Assembly (NCBI GenBank): GCA_963925675.1
Contig: CAWUSW010000036.1
Span: 1-64,000, forward strand
Reading direction: 5' to 3'
DNA: 64,000 nucleotides
Origin: Eutrophocola sp963925675
Lineage (GTDB): Bacteria > Pseudomonadota > Gammaproteobacteria > Pseudomonadales > Pseudohongiellaceae
The translations under genes and the position numbers were made by a program. Positions 17,937 through 26,031 of the stretch are shown here, in pieces (the first letter of the stretch is position 1; each line of letters begins with the position of its first letter). A model generated the notes under the pieces. The model made no database searches and was not told where the DNA came from. It was given only the letters and a program-made list of their open reading frames with translations.

Positions 17937-18012
17937 GCCACTCGAACGTGTAAACAACTTGTATTAAAAAACATCAAGTCGTTAACTTTTTCGTGTTTAG
18001 GAGAATAAATAT

Positions 18013-18960
18013 ATGGCTACTGCCAAAGCAAATAAAAAAGCAGTTGGAGCAGCTTCTAATGAAGTTGCAAATAAACCGGCAAAACGTCGTGCAGTTTCGG
18101 CAACGTCCAAGGCAAAATCTGCATTAGGTAAAGCGCAAAGAGAATTGGCGAAGCAGTCGCAAGCTCTTAGCGCAGCCAGGAAAAAAGTCAGCGCTGCAAG
18201 TTCGAAAAAAGCAGGCTCCAACGCAAAAGCAGCAGTCAGAAAAACTACTACAGCAATAAACTCTGCCAAGGCTAAACTTTTAAAAGCCAAGCAATCAATG
18301 GCGACGGCTCAGGCTTTAGATACAGCTAAAGCTAAAGTTTCGGAACAAGCAAAAGCAGTAGCCTCTTACAAAAATGCTCTCAAGAAGAAGTCAGCACAAG
18401 AACTCAAGAAAGCCCTCAAGAAATTTGAATCTGCCTGGGCAAAGAAACGTGCTAAAGCAGATGCCAAAAATCTTGCAGCCAAGCTGAAGAAAGAAGCTTC
18501 TAAAGCTGCCGCAGCAAAGCGAAAAGCTGAAGCTAAAGCGAAAGCAATTGCGAAGAAATTGGCCGCCCAGGCTAAAGCAGCAGCCAAAAAAACAGTCAAA
18601 AAGACAGCGAAAAAGAAAGTAGCCAAGAAGAGCGTCGCTAAAAAGGCTACCAAGAAGAAAGTAGTTAAAAAGAAAGTCGCCAAGAAGGCTGCTAAAAAGA
18701 AAGTAAAAAAAGCCGCAGCGAAGCGTAAAACAGTAGCGAAAAAAGTTGCCAAGAAGAAAGTAGCGAAAAAGACCGTGGCTAAGAAGGTTGCCAAGAAGAA
18801 AGTAGCGAAGAAGAAAGTTGCTAAGAAGGCTGCCAAGAAGCAAGTAGCCAAAAAGAAGGTCGCGAAGAAGGCTGCCAAGAAGCAAGTAGCGAAGAAGAAG
18901 GTCGCTAAGAAGGCCGCCAAGAAAGTCTCGAAGAAAAAAGCCGGTAAAAAGAAAAAATAA
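18013..18960 (+). CDS. Lysine/alanine-rich histone H1-like protein (AlgP-like)
   Basis: The 315-residue product is almost entirely Lys, Ala and Val. The first half is a helical Ala/Lys region with some Ser, Gln and Glu. The last 120 residues are repeated KKVAKK and KKAAKK units, ending KKKAGKKKK. Such proteins resemble eukaryotic histone H1 tails and Pseudomonas AlgP, and bind DNA without strong specificity. The gene stands alone, with its own leader and a hairpin terminator. The exact role is unknown: nucleoid compaction or gene regulation is an inference. Repeat number probably varies between strains. Confidence 0.8.
   Translation: MATAKANKKAVGAASNEVANKPAKRRAVSATSKAKSALGKAQRELAKQSQALSAARKKVSAASSKKAGSNAKAAVRKTTTAINSAKAKLLKAKQSMATAQALDTAKAKVSEQAKAVASYKNALKKKSAQELKKALKKFESAWAKKRAKADAKNLAAKLKKEASKAAAAKRKAEAKAKAIAKKLAAQAKAAAKKTVKKTAKKKVAKKSVAKKATKKKVVKKKVAKKAAKKKVKKAAAKRKTVAKKVAKKKVAKKTVAKKVAKKKVAKKKVAKKAAKKQVAKKKVAKKAAKKQVAKKKVAKKAAKKVSKKKAGKKKK
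18829..18912 (+). repeat. 42-bp tandem repeat within the histone-like gene
   Basis: Two near-identical 42-bp units beginning GCTGCCAAGAAGCAAGTAGC encode AAKKQVAKKKVAKK. They differ at only a few third-codon positions. Shorter degenerate copies lie upstream. Confidence 0.7.
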
Positions 18961-18971
18961 CCGGGTAGATG

Positions 18972-19010
18972 AGCTCCCTCTTGCTTGTTAGGTTTGAGGG
19001 AGCTTGTTTA
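18972..19010 (+). terminator. Hairpin terminator of the histone-like gene
   Basis: AGCTCCCTC (18972-18980) pairs perfectly with GAGGGAGCT (18996-19004), followed by TGTTTA. The T tract is short, so termination strength is uncertain. Confidence 0.65.
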
Positions 19011-19062
19011 AAACCTGAATTGCCGGTTGTTTATACTCAACCTATTGATTCACAAATAATTA

Positions 19063-19094
19063 ATCCTCCGCAGTTCACTGTGGGGGATTTTTTT
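19063..19094 (+). terminator. Hairpin with T run just before tsaB
   Basis: ATCCTCCGCAG (19063-19073) pairs with CTGTGGGGGAT (19078-19088), allowing wobble pairs, and is followed by seven Ts. It ends only 14 bases before the tsaB start. It could be a second terminator or an attenuator of tsaB. Confidence 0.65.
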
Positions 19095-19107
19095 ATGCAG
19101 AAATGTT

Positions 19108-19788
19108 ATGTCCATTATTCTTGCCATAGATACCTCGACTGAGGCCTGTTCCTGCGCTCTTAATGCAGAAGGGAATGTCAGTGAATTGTTTGAAATAATT
19201 CCCAGGCAACATGCCAGTCAGTTATTGCCAATGATTAAAAAGTTACTTGTTAGCCAGAATCTTTCTTTTGCAGATCTGGATGCAATTGCATATGGGCAAG
19301 GTCCTGGATCATTTACAGGATTAAGGATTGCAGCAGGGGTAACTCAAGGGCTTGCTTATGGTCTTGGTTTAGCTGCAATACCAGTTTCTTCACTGGCTTC
19401 TTTAGCCTTTCAGGTGGAAAGCGAGATAGGTAAGGGACTTGTTTTTTGTACGCTGGACGCGCGCATTGATGAAGTTTATTGGGGTTTCTATCAACTTAAT
19501 GACGGTAATATTGAGCTTGTTGGAAAAGAGGGGCTCTGTAAGCCGGAACTGTTACCAGTAGAGTTAGTAGAGAGCTCAGGTTCCATTTTGGCTGCTGGAA
19601 GTGGGATGAATTTTCAAAGCAGGATGCCTGAGGCATACAGAGACAAGATTGATGTGCTCAACAATGACTTATATCCGCGGGCAGGAACTATAGCTGCTTT
19701 GGCCAGCTCTTATTATGATCTTGGTAAAGTGCAGGCTCCGGAGCAGGTACAGCCGGTTTATTTAAGAGATAAAGTGACACATTCCTGA
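19108..19788 (+). CDS. tsaB: tRNA t6A biosynthesis protein TsaB
   Basis: This 226-residue protein starts MSIILAIDTSTEACSCAL, the ASKHA-fold signature of TsaB (YeaZ). The segment AYGQGPGSFTGLRIAAG is also diagnostic. With TsaD, TsaE and TsaC it makes threonylcarbamoyl-adenosine in tRNAs. A terminator-like hairpin lies immediately upstream. uppP follows after 17 bases. Confidence 0.95.
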   Translation: MSIILAIDTSTEACSCALNAEGNVSELFEIIPRQHASQLLPMIKKLLVSQNLSFADLDAIAYGQGPGSFTGLRIAAGVTQGLAYGLGLAAIPVSSLASLAFQVESEIGKGLVFCTLDARIDEVYWGFYQLNDGNIELVGKEGLCKPELLPVELVESSGSILAAGSGMNFQSRMPEAYRDKIDVLNNDLYPRAGTIAALASSYYDLGKVQAPEQVQPVYLRDKVTHS

Positions 19789-19805
19789 TTCGGATAGAAT
19801 TTATT

Positions 19806-20606
19806 ATGGATTTTGATGTTTTTCGCGCAACCTTCCTTGCTCTTATTCAGGGCTTGACAGAATTTCTACCTATTTCCAGCTCTGCTCATTTGATTTTGCC
19901 TTCTGCCTTGTTTGGCTGGGAAGATCAGGGCCTTGCTTTCGATGTTGCTGTGCATTTTGGTACATTATCGGCAGTGCTGATGTATTTCAGGAAGGATGTC
20001 TGGGCAATCTTGACTGGATGTTCTCTTCACATGTTCAGGCGCGAGGCTTCTGCCAATAGCCGGCTCGGCTGGCAATTGCTTGTAGCCACTATTCCGGTGG
20101 TAATTATTGGTTTTCTGCTTAAGGATTATGTGGATCTGTACTTAAGGGAAACGTCGGTAATTGCCAGCACCACAATTATTTTTGCACTGTTACTTTCATT
20201 TGCCGATAGAAAGTCCACCAAACAGGGGACTCTTGCTCTCTTATCATGGAAATCGGTCTTCATTATTGGATTAGCTCAGGTCCTGGCCTTAGTGCCGGGC
20301 ATCTCTCGTTCAGGTATTACCATGACTGCGGCTTTGTTTTGTAATCTTGATAGGGAAAGCAGTTCAAGATTTTCCTTTTTGCTTTCAATCCCCGTAATTG
20401 CTGGAGCTGCGTTGTTATTAACTCTTGATTTACTGGAGCAGGAATTTGTTAACTGGAGCGAAATTATTTATGGCATGCTTGTCGCTGGTGTCGTGGCTTA
20501 TTTCTGTATTTATTTTTTCTTGCAAGCCATCAATAAATTGGGGTTTATGCCATTTGTGATCTATAGACTTTTGTTGGGCTGTATCCTGTTTGTATTTTTT
20601 GTGTGA
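19806..20606 (+). CDS. uppP: Undecaprenyl-diphosphatase UppP
   Basis: This 266-residue integral membrane enzyme recycles the lipid carrier of cell-wall synthesis and can confer bacitracin resistance. The two signature segments are LTEFLPISSSAHLILP near residue 17 and PGISRSGITMTAALF near residue 163. About seven to eight hydrophobic segments are seen. It lies in the tsaB-uppP-GST gene run. Confidence 0.95.
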   Translation: MDFDVFRATFLALIQGLTEFLPISSSAHLILPSALFGWEDQGLAFDVAVHFGTLSAVLMYFRKDVWAILTGCSLHMFRREASANSRLGWQLLVATIPVVIIGFLLKDYVDLYLRETSVIASTTIIFALLLSFADRKSTKQGTLALLSWKSVFIIGLAQVLALVPGISRSGITMTAALFCNLDRESSSRFSFLLSIPVIAGAALLLTLDLLEQEFVNWSEIIYGMLVAGVVAYFCIYFFLQAINKLGFMPFVIYRLLLGCILFVFFV

Positions 20607-20625
20607 GTTGCCTGAAGAGGAATTT

Positions 20626-21273
20626 ATGAAGCTTTACCATTTTCCCAGAGCTCCTCATGCGAGAAAAGTTAATATTTTCCTCCATGAAAAGGGCCTTGCT
20701 ATTCCCAGGGTAGAAGTAGATCTGGGTGCAAAGGAAAATTTGCAGGAAAGTTTTCTGAAGAAAAGTAGCCGTGGTGTTTTACCCGTACTGGAGCTGGATA
20801 ATGGTTTGTTTCTGGATGAGTCTCTGGCGATATGTCGCTATCTTGAAACGCTTTATCCTGAGCGGCCATTGTTTGGTAAGACGCCTGTTGAAAAGGCCAT
20901 TATTGATTCCTGGGAAAGGCATATGGAACTTGATGGTTATTTAGCCGGTCAGGATGCTTTTTGTAACACGGCAGAAAGATTTGCTAATTATGCAGTTGCT
21001 GGTGTGGCAGAAGAGTTTAAAGCCATCCCGGCATTGGCAGAGAGAGGGTTGCGACGTTTGGACATTTTCTTCTCGCGTTTAAATCAGCGCCTTGAAGAAA
21101 GTGAGTATGTCGCAGGAGATAGTTTTTCCATGGCAGATATTACCGGAGTCGTAGCTGTCGATATGGCAACACGAAGCCAGAAAACACTACCAGGTAATCT
21201 TGTGAGTGCGAAACGTTGGTATAAGGCCATGTATGAGCGCGACAGTGTCAGCTCGACCTATATTGAGGGGTAG
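20626..21273 (+). CDS. Glutathione S-transferase family protein
   Basis: With the ATG at 20626 (GAGGAA six bases upstream) the protein has 215 residues and begins MKLYHFPRAPHARKVNIFLH, a GST thioredoxin-like N-domain. The glutathione-binding loop GVLPVLELDNGLFLDESLAI is present, then an all-helical C-domain ending near residue 210. It belongs to the broad GST family and its substrate is not predictable. It overlaps nothing and is eight to ten bases upstream of the next ribosome site. Confidence 0.87.
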   Translation: MKLYHFPRAPHARKVNIFLHEKGLAIPRVEVDLGAKENLQESFLKKSSRGVLPVLELDNGLFLDESLAICRYLETLYPERPLFGKTPVEKAIIDSWERHMELDGYLAGQDAFCNTAERFANYAVAGVAEEFKAIPALAERGLRRLDIFFSRLNQRLEESEYVAGDSFSMADITGVVAVDMATRSQKTLPGNLVSAKRWYKAMYERDSVSSTYIEG

Positions 21274-21278
21274 TTACT

Positions 21279-21716
21279 ATCAAGACTGAGAAGCGACAGG
21301 AGATTGAACAGGCGTGTACCCGACTGGTTACGCAATTCTCCAATTATAACGATCAGGGAGACTATGAGTCCTTGTGTGGCTTGTTTGCCGAGCAGGCGGC
21401 TTTTGCACGCCCCACGGACCCGGATAATTTCACAACAGGCGCACAAAACATACTCGCAGCCTTCAAGTCTCGTCCAAAAGACCGAATTACCCGTCACATA
21501 ATCAGTAATGTGCTAATTGACGTGCTTGATGAAAAGACAGCAAAAGGTGTCTGTTATGCAACCCTGTTTATGGCGCCAAGTGAGGCAGAGCCTGTCAGGT
21601 TTGGTGTAAAGGCAAATGCATCTCAGTTGGTCGGAGAATTTTATATAGACTTTCAATTGACTGAAAACGGTTGGAAAATTTCTCGCCAGAGCGGAAAAAT
21701 AATCTTCACCACATAA
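21279..21716 (+). CDS. SnoaL/NTF2-like protein with probable AUC start
   Basis: The reading frame encodes a small SnoaL-like cone fold: KTEKRQEIEQACTRLV then YNDQGDYESLCGLFAEQAAF. It ends GWKISRQSGKIIF. The frame is open back to 21267, but no ATG, GTG or TTG is found before residue 32. The family N-terminus includes those first 31 residues. ATC at 21279 has GAGGGG eight bases upstream (21265-21270), overlapping the GST stop, so it is the best start (145 residues). A TTG at 21372 would delete the first helix. The function is unknown; homologues are polyketide cyclases or dehydratase-like enzymes. Confidence 0.7.
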   Translation: MKTEKRQEIEQACTRLVTQFSNYNDQGDYESLCGLFAEQAAFARPTDPDNFTTGAQNILAAFKSRPKDRITRHIISNVLIDVLDEKTAKGVCYATLFMAPSEAEPVRFGVKANASQLVGEFYIDFQLTENGWKISRQSGKIIFTT

Positions 21717-21744
21717 AGTCAGTAAAATATTTTACAGGCGCAGA

Positions 21745-22149
21745 TTAAACGCTGAAATTCAATTCAATTTTGACGCCGTTGGGGTCGTTCAGAAAAAATT
21801 GAACCAGGTTGGCGTGAGGCACGTCATTGCGTTCGTAGGGTACATTAAACCTTTCCAGTTGAGTCACCATTTCATCAGGCTTTGTCCCATTGAAGGCAAT
21901 ATGGTCAAAAGCGCCGGTGCTTTCTGCGCGAGTGCTGACAGGTATCCCCAGCTTGTTGGAATGGGCAGTGTAAGTTAGCCACTCTGCGATATGTAGAACT
22001 GGGACTTTATCCAGATAAAGCCAGTAACCGGGAAATCCAAGTTCCGGACGAAATCCTTCCTTCAAGCCAAGTACATTGAGGTAAAAATCGCGCGTAAGCT
22101 CGTTGTCATCAGTAAGAACCAGATAGTGTTCCATTAAATTGAGTGGCAT
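21745..22149 (-). CDS. VOC-family (glyoxalase/dioxygenase superfamily) protein
   Basis: This 134-residue protein has the two beta-alpha-beta-beta-beta modules of the vicinal oxygen chelate fold: MEHYLVLTDDNELTRDFYLNVLG at the N-terminus and FDHIAFNGTKPDEM in the second half. It closes with FFLNDPNGVKIELNF. Likely metal ligands are His8, the two His in VLHIAEWL and FDHIAF, and the terminal Glu in KIELNF. The actual reaction cannot be told from sequence. It lies next to the DUF3237 gene on the same strand, 55 bases apart. Confidence 0.82.
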   Translation of the reverse strand: MPLNLMEHYLVLTDDNELTRDFYLNVLGLKEGFRPELGFPGYWLYLDKVPVLHIAEWLTYTAHSNKLGIPVSTRAESTGAFDHIAFNGTKPDEMVTQLERFNVPYERNDVPHANLVQFFLNDPNGVKIELNFSV

Positions 22150-22204
22150 TGCCGAAAACCTTATTAATAATAATTTTAAAAATTATATAACTGATTTATA
22201 TTTA

Positions 22205-22666
22205 TCAAGTTACTTTAAAAAACCAAAGCTTGATTGAATTTGCATATCTGGCACCAGTACCAATGAAAATTCCTTTATTAAGCCAGTCATATTTGCCCTC
22301 AGGTGCCTTGAAACGTGGATTGGTTCGAAAATAATATTCACCTGGATCAACATCTTCGCCTGCAGCCAGGCGTGTCATGACTTCATCAGTGCCGAAACGT
22401 AAGCCGTAATTTTCAACCTGGATAATGACATTGTCATCAGTCTGAATGGCGTAAATGGCCTCTGCCTGAGTGACCCCATCTGCGCGAGTATATTGCCAGT
22501 CAGCTGCCGCTGTGGGTAGAAAAGTGCCGCGTATATTCGGGCCTTCAAAATTACCTTCAAGAATAGGAATCATGCGTCTGGCACCTTCAAAAGTTTCTCC
22601 AAATTGAATTGGCTTTGCCAGTTGTCCCTCTGCAGAAAAAATGAATTCATAGCCGGGATTAATCAT
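22205..22666 (-). CDS. DUF3237 family protein
   Basis: I place the start at 22666 because GGAG lies six bases upstream and the family N-terminus begins here (MINPGYEFIFSAEGQ), giving 153 residues. The DUF3237 pattern is clear: FEGARRMIPILEGNFEGPNIRG, then ADWQYTRADGVTQAEA, then GEYYFRTNPRF and KYDWLNKGIFIGTG. Function is unknown; homologues often lie beside aromatic catabolism genes. A longer frame starts upstream at 22753 but lacks a ribosome site. It is divergent from the methyltransferase gene. Confidence 0.82.
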   Translation of the reverse strand: MINPGYEFIFSAEGQLAKPIQFGETFEGARRMIPILEGNFEGPNIRGTFLPTAAADWQYTRADGVTQAEAIYAIQTDDNVIIQVENYGLRFGTDEVMTRLAAGEDVDPGEYYFRTNPRFKAPEGKYDWLNKGIFIGTGARYANSIKLWFFKVT

Positions 22667-22801
22667 GCTTTCTCCATCCTGTACCTCAGCAATAATGATG
22701 GTGTTATAGTTCGCCACCATAATAACATGTTGCTGTATGGCATCGATTATCATTTGTTATAAGACAATAAAAAGTCTGCATTATTTTGTGAGGAAAAGCA
22801 T

Positions 22802-23827
22802 ATGAATATAGATCTCCCTGAAGTAGATGATACCGGTGTCTGGAATGCCTGGCTGTCTATGCTTAATGTGCCGGCTATTTCTACTGCCATGGAACTGGGC
22901 ATATTTGAGTCGCTGAATCTAGAGGCTGCTTCAGCAGAAACTCTGACGAGCAGGCTAGGCTATGAAGTGAGAGCGTTGAACGCATTGTTAGCGGTACTGA
23001 CTTATCTTGGGTTTATGAATGAATATAACGGCGCTTATCAACTGACTGTCTCTGCAAGACATTACATGCTGAAGGACAGCCCTTTTTACTGGGGAGGCAT
23101 TTTCCGTCGTGAGGCCAGGATGCTACCAAGACACAAGATATTAGTGGAGGCAATTACAGGGAAGAGGGAAGAGCATGATGGCAAGGACAGGCCTGCGGAA
23201 AGCTGGGAAAGCGGTCAGGTAGATATGGATATGGCCAAAGAGATAACTGCTTTTATGCATAGTCATTCCCAGACATCAGCGATTGGAATGACTAAAACCA
23301 TTGATTTTACAGGTGTTAATCGAGTGCTTGATGTGGGTGGGGGATCAGGCTGCTTCGCAATTGCGCTTGCCAGGCTGCGCGAGAATATGAGCTGTACTGT
23401 GATGGAATTGCCGGCTATTTGTGAGCTTGCAGAAGAATATATTGCTAATGCCGGTGTTTCAGATCAGGTGGATACGGTAACGGTGGATATGTTCAGGGCT
23501 AGTTGGCCTGAAGGCTACGATGCACACTTTTTTTCCAACATCTTTCATGACTGGAGTTTTGATACATGTCGGGATTTGGCTAAAAGTAGTTTCGACGCTT
23601 TGCCGCCAGGAGGAAAAATATTTCTCCATGAGATGTTGCTGCATGATAGTGGTAAACATCCTTATCCGGTTATTGCATTTTCTTTACTGATGGCTATGGG
23701 CACTATGGGCCAGCAGTTCACTCTCCCGCAGTTAGTAGAGATTTTGGAATCGGCAGGGTTTGAAAACATTAGTAGCAAAAATTCATATGGATATTATTCT
23801 GTGGTGTGTGGTGAAAAACCGGCTTAA
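22802..23827 (+). CDS. SAM-dependent O-methyltransferase-like protein
   Basis: This 341-residue protein has an N-terminal winged-helix dimerisation domain (PAISTAMELGIFESL) followed by a class I SAM domain. The SAM motif is VLDVGGGSGCFAIALA, and FFSNIFHDWSFDTC carries the His-Asp-Trp typical of small-molecule O-methyltransferases of the acetylserotonin/caffeate type. AGGA precedes the ATG. Its substrate is unknown. It is followed after 43 bases by an IclR regulator, suggesting co-regulation. Confidence 0.85.
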   Translation: MNIDLPEVDDTGVWNAWLSMLNVPAISTAMELGIFESLNLEAASAETLTSRLGYEVRALNALLAVLTYLGFMNEYNGAYQLTVSARHYMLKDSPFYWGGIFRREARMLPRHKILVEAITGKREEHDGKDRPAESWESGQVDMDMAKEITAFMHSHSQTSAIGMTKTIDFTGVNRVLDVGGGSGCFAIALARLRENMSCTVMELPAICELAEEYIANAGVSDQVDTVTVDMFRASWPEGYDAHFFSNIFHDWSFDTCRDLAKSSFDALPPGGKIFLHEMLLHDSGKHPYPVIAFSLLMAMGTMGQQFTLPQLVEILESAGFENISSKNSYGYYSVVCGEKPA

Positions 23828-23870
23828 GGTAAAATAAAGTCAGGGTGTAAATCTAGGGGAAGATGCAAGA

Positions 23871-24677
23871 ATGGTAGATAAGAATCCAAGAAACGATGGG
23901 GAATATTTAAATTCTCTGGCCCGAGGTCTGGCCGTGCTAAGAGCGTTCAGCCGAGAAAAACCGGAGATGACTCTCAGTGAATTAGCCGTGCAGACTGAAC
24001 TGAATCCGGCAGTGGTACGCCGTTGTCTGATTACATTGCAGCATCTGGGTTATGTGGGCAAAAAAGATAAACTTTTTCTATTACGACCGGAGGTGTTCAG
24101 TCTCGGATCTGCCTATATAGAATCCATGAATCTGGAGGAGGTGGTAAGGCCATCTCTCCAAAGAATCAGGGATAAAACCGATAACAGTGCCGCACTGGCT
24201 GTTCTTTCTGACCTTGATGTATTGTTCCTGGTCTATGTTTCAACCAAACAGCTCACGCGTATTGTTGCAGGAGTAGGAACGCGATTTCCTGCATATGCGA
24301 CATCTGCAGGGCGCGTATTGCTAGCCTATGCAGATAAAGACAAAGTGGATGATTATTTCAGCAAAGTCCATTTGGAGGCTTTGACTGAGAAGACGGTTGC
24401 GACTAAAAAAGAGATGAAAAGTATCCTCAATAGAGTGAAGAAAAATCGCTATTCTTCGATTGAGGGAGAGCTGGATTTCGGGGTAGTGTCAGTGGCTGTC
24501 CCTGTTTTTAATGAGGATCACAAAATTATTGCCTCTATTTCATGCTCTACGGCTTCAGCACGTACTAGTGAACAGAAAATGATAGAGGACTTTTTGCCGG
24601 AATTGGAGGCAGCTGCCAGAGAGATAGAATTCGAATTGCGCCGTTGCCCAATGCTGGCGCATTCAATTATTTCTTGA
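23871..24677 (+). CDS. IclR-family transcriptional regulator (PcaR/PobR-like)
   Basis: This 268-residue protein has an N-terminal winged HTH (LARGLAVLRAFSREKPEMTLSELA; LNPAVVRRCLITLQHLGYVG) and a C-terminal IclR effector domain containing RIVAGVGTRFPAYATSAGRVLLA. The long RGLAVLRAF start resembles the PcaR/PcaU/PobR subgroup, which controls aromatic acid breakdown. It is the only clear regulator of the nearby catabolic genes. The effector is unknown. Confidence 0.9.
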   Translation: MVDKNPRNDGEYLNSLARGLAVLRAFSREKPEMTLSELAVQTELNPAVVRRCLITLQHLGYVGKKDKLFLLRPEVFSLGSAYIESMNLEEVVRPSLQRIRDKTDNSAALAVLSDLDVLFLVYVSTKQLTRIVAGVGTRFPAYATSAGRVLLAYADKDKVDDYFSKVHLEALTEKTVATKKEMKSILNRVKKNRYSSIEGELDFGVVSVAVPVFNEDHKIIASISCSTASARTSEQKMIEDFLPELEAAAREIEFELRRCPMLAHSIIS

Positions 24678-24689
24678 AAAAATAGTCAC

Positions 24690-24713
24690 AAGTTTCAAGT
24701 CGCAAGTTTCAAG
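24690..24713. repeat. Inverted-repeat partner of the GCGACTT array
   Basis: The 24-bp segment AAGTTTCAAGTCGCAAGTTT... contains CAAGTCGCAAGT, the reverse complement of the array unit at 24773-24807. Together they could form a hairpin between the convergent genes. Confidence 0.75.
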
Positions 24714-24772
24714 GAAAAACTATCAGTTCTTCTTGATCATTGGTGATGAATTCTCTCGAATTATCATTTTTT

Positions 24773-24807
24773 GCGACTTGCGACTTGCGACTTGCGACTT
24801 GCGACTT
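24773..24807. repeat. Five tandem copies of the 7-mer GCGACTT
   Basis: Five perfect copies follow without gaps, with a T run on each side. The array lies five bases from the stop codon of the convergent MetE-like gene and 95 bases after the IclR stop. It may be a length-variable repeat and may act in termination. Confidence 0.9.
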
Positions 24808-24811
24808 TTAG

Positions 24812-25843
24812 TCAGTTCAATTCCGCATTAACAATTGCGGTGCCATCTGCCAGTGCTTTCAGTTTGGCGCGTGCAGAGGCTCTCGACAGATATTTAAGTC
24901 CGCAGTCAGGTGCAGCAATAATCCTTTCCGGCGGTACAAATTCAAGAGCAGCTCTAAGTCTGTCTGCCACTATTTCAGCGGTTTCAGGAGTTTCATCACC
25001 GAGGTTCAATACACCCACCATAATCACTTTGCTGGGTAAGGCATTTAAGGCTGCGCCCAGATCCAGCTGAGGCTGAGCAGCTTCAATAGATACCTGGTCG
25101 ACGTTAATGTCATTAACCAGTGGCAGGCAGGAGTAGCCGTCACCAGACTTTTCTGAAACCATGGCAGCGTAGCCAAAGCATACATGTAGGGCTGTAGTGC
25201 CCTTAACGCCCTCAAGTGCTCTGTTGACTGCTTCAGCACCATATGCCTTGGCATCTTCGTATCTGGCCTGTAGGTACGGCTCATCAAATTGTACGATGTC
25301 GGCACCGGCGGCGAAAAGATCATGAATCTCCTCATTGAGGCATTCTGCGTAAGCCATTGCCACTTCTGCAGGTGTCTTGTAATACTCGCTCACGGCTAAT
25401 TGTGAAAGAGTAAAAGGTCCTGGAATAGTGATTTTTAAAGTCCGGTCGGTATGTGCTCGCATAAACTTCACATCATCAACATGCACTGGACTGACCCTTT
25501 TCAGCGGGCCTGAGATCAGTGGAACTTTGTTAGGCTTACCAGCACGACCAATTAAGGTTTCTACTCTTGCCCGATCAATTCCTTCAGGTGCATTGGCAAA
25601 AGGCGCTGAATAGCTTTCGCGGCGGACTTCTCCATCAGTAACAATATCGATGCCGGCAATTTCCTGGTCATCGAGGATGCTCAGGACAGCATCATCCATT
25701 GCTTCCTGTCGGTCTTCAGGGGCGATTTTCCACATATCACCGGTAAGAATCCGGGCAGGAAGGCGATTGCGTAGGGCTTCTCGGTCAATTAGCCAATCTG
25801 GTTGTGCGTAACTGCCCACTAGGGCTGTGCGTATTTTAGTCAT
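24812..25843 (-). CDS. MetE C-terminal-domain-like zinc methyltransferase
   Basis: With Met at 25843 the protein has 343 residues and begins MTKIRTALVGSYAQPDWLI. It is the catalytic half of cobalamin-independent methionine synthase (COG0620) without the N-terminal folate domain. The zinc ligands are visible: His and Cys in ALHVCFGY, Glu in SIEAAQP, and Cys in APDCGLKYLS. It therefore probably activates a thiol for methylation, but the methyl donor is not methyl-folate-polyglutamate in the usual way. It is divergent from an aldolase-type synthase and may take part in methyl transfer from methoxylated substrates (inference). Confidence 0.8.
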   Translation of the reverse strand: MTKIRTALVGSYAQPDWLIDREALRNRLPARILTGDMWKIAPEDRQEAMDDAVLSILDDQEIAGIDIVTDGEVRRESYSAPFANAPEGIDRARVETLIGRAGKPNKVPLISGPLKRVSPVHVDDVKFMRAHTDRTLKITIPGPFTLSQLAVSEYYKTPAEVAMAYAECLNEEIHDLFAAGADIVQFDEPYLQARYEDAKAYGAEAVNRALEGVKGTTALHVCFGYAAMVSEKSGDGYSCLPLVNDINVDQVSIEAAQPQLDLGAALNALPSKVIMVGVLNLGDETPETAEIVADRLRAALEFVPPERIIAAPDCGLKYLSRASARAKLKALADGTAIVNAELN

Positions 25844-26031
25844 AATAAAGTTCTTATTTCTCTGAAAATTAAAGCCCCAGATTATAACCATAAGCAAAGA
25901 TAAAGGTATATCGGGTTTTCTGTATTATAATTGAAGGGGAATTTCAGCATTGACTGAAAGGTGGCCTGCAATTATTCTGGGCGACTTTTTCACAATGAAT
26001 TTCAATTCGGTCACAACTAAAGGTGTAAAGT

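Noticed and set aside
18366..18920. Long minus-strand frames opposite the histone-like gene
   Set aside because: They are mirror frames of the Lys/Ala-rich repeat and encode only Phe/Leu/Ala-rich strings with no family match.
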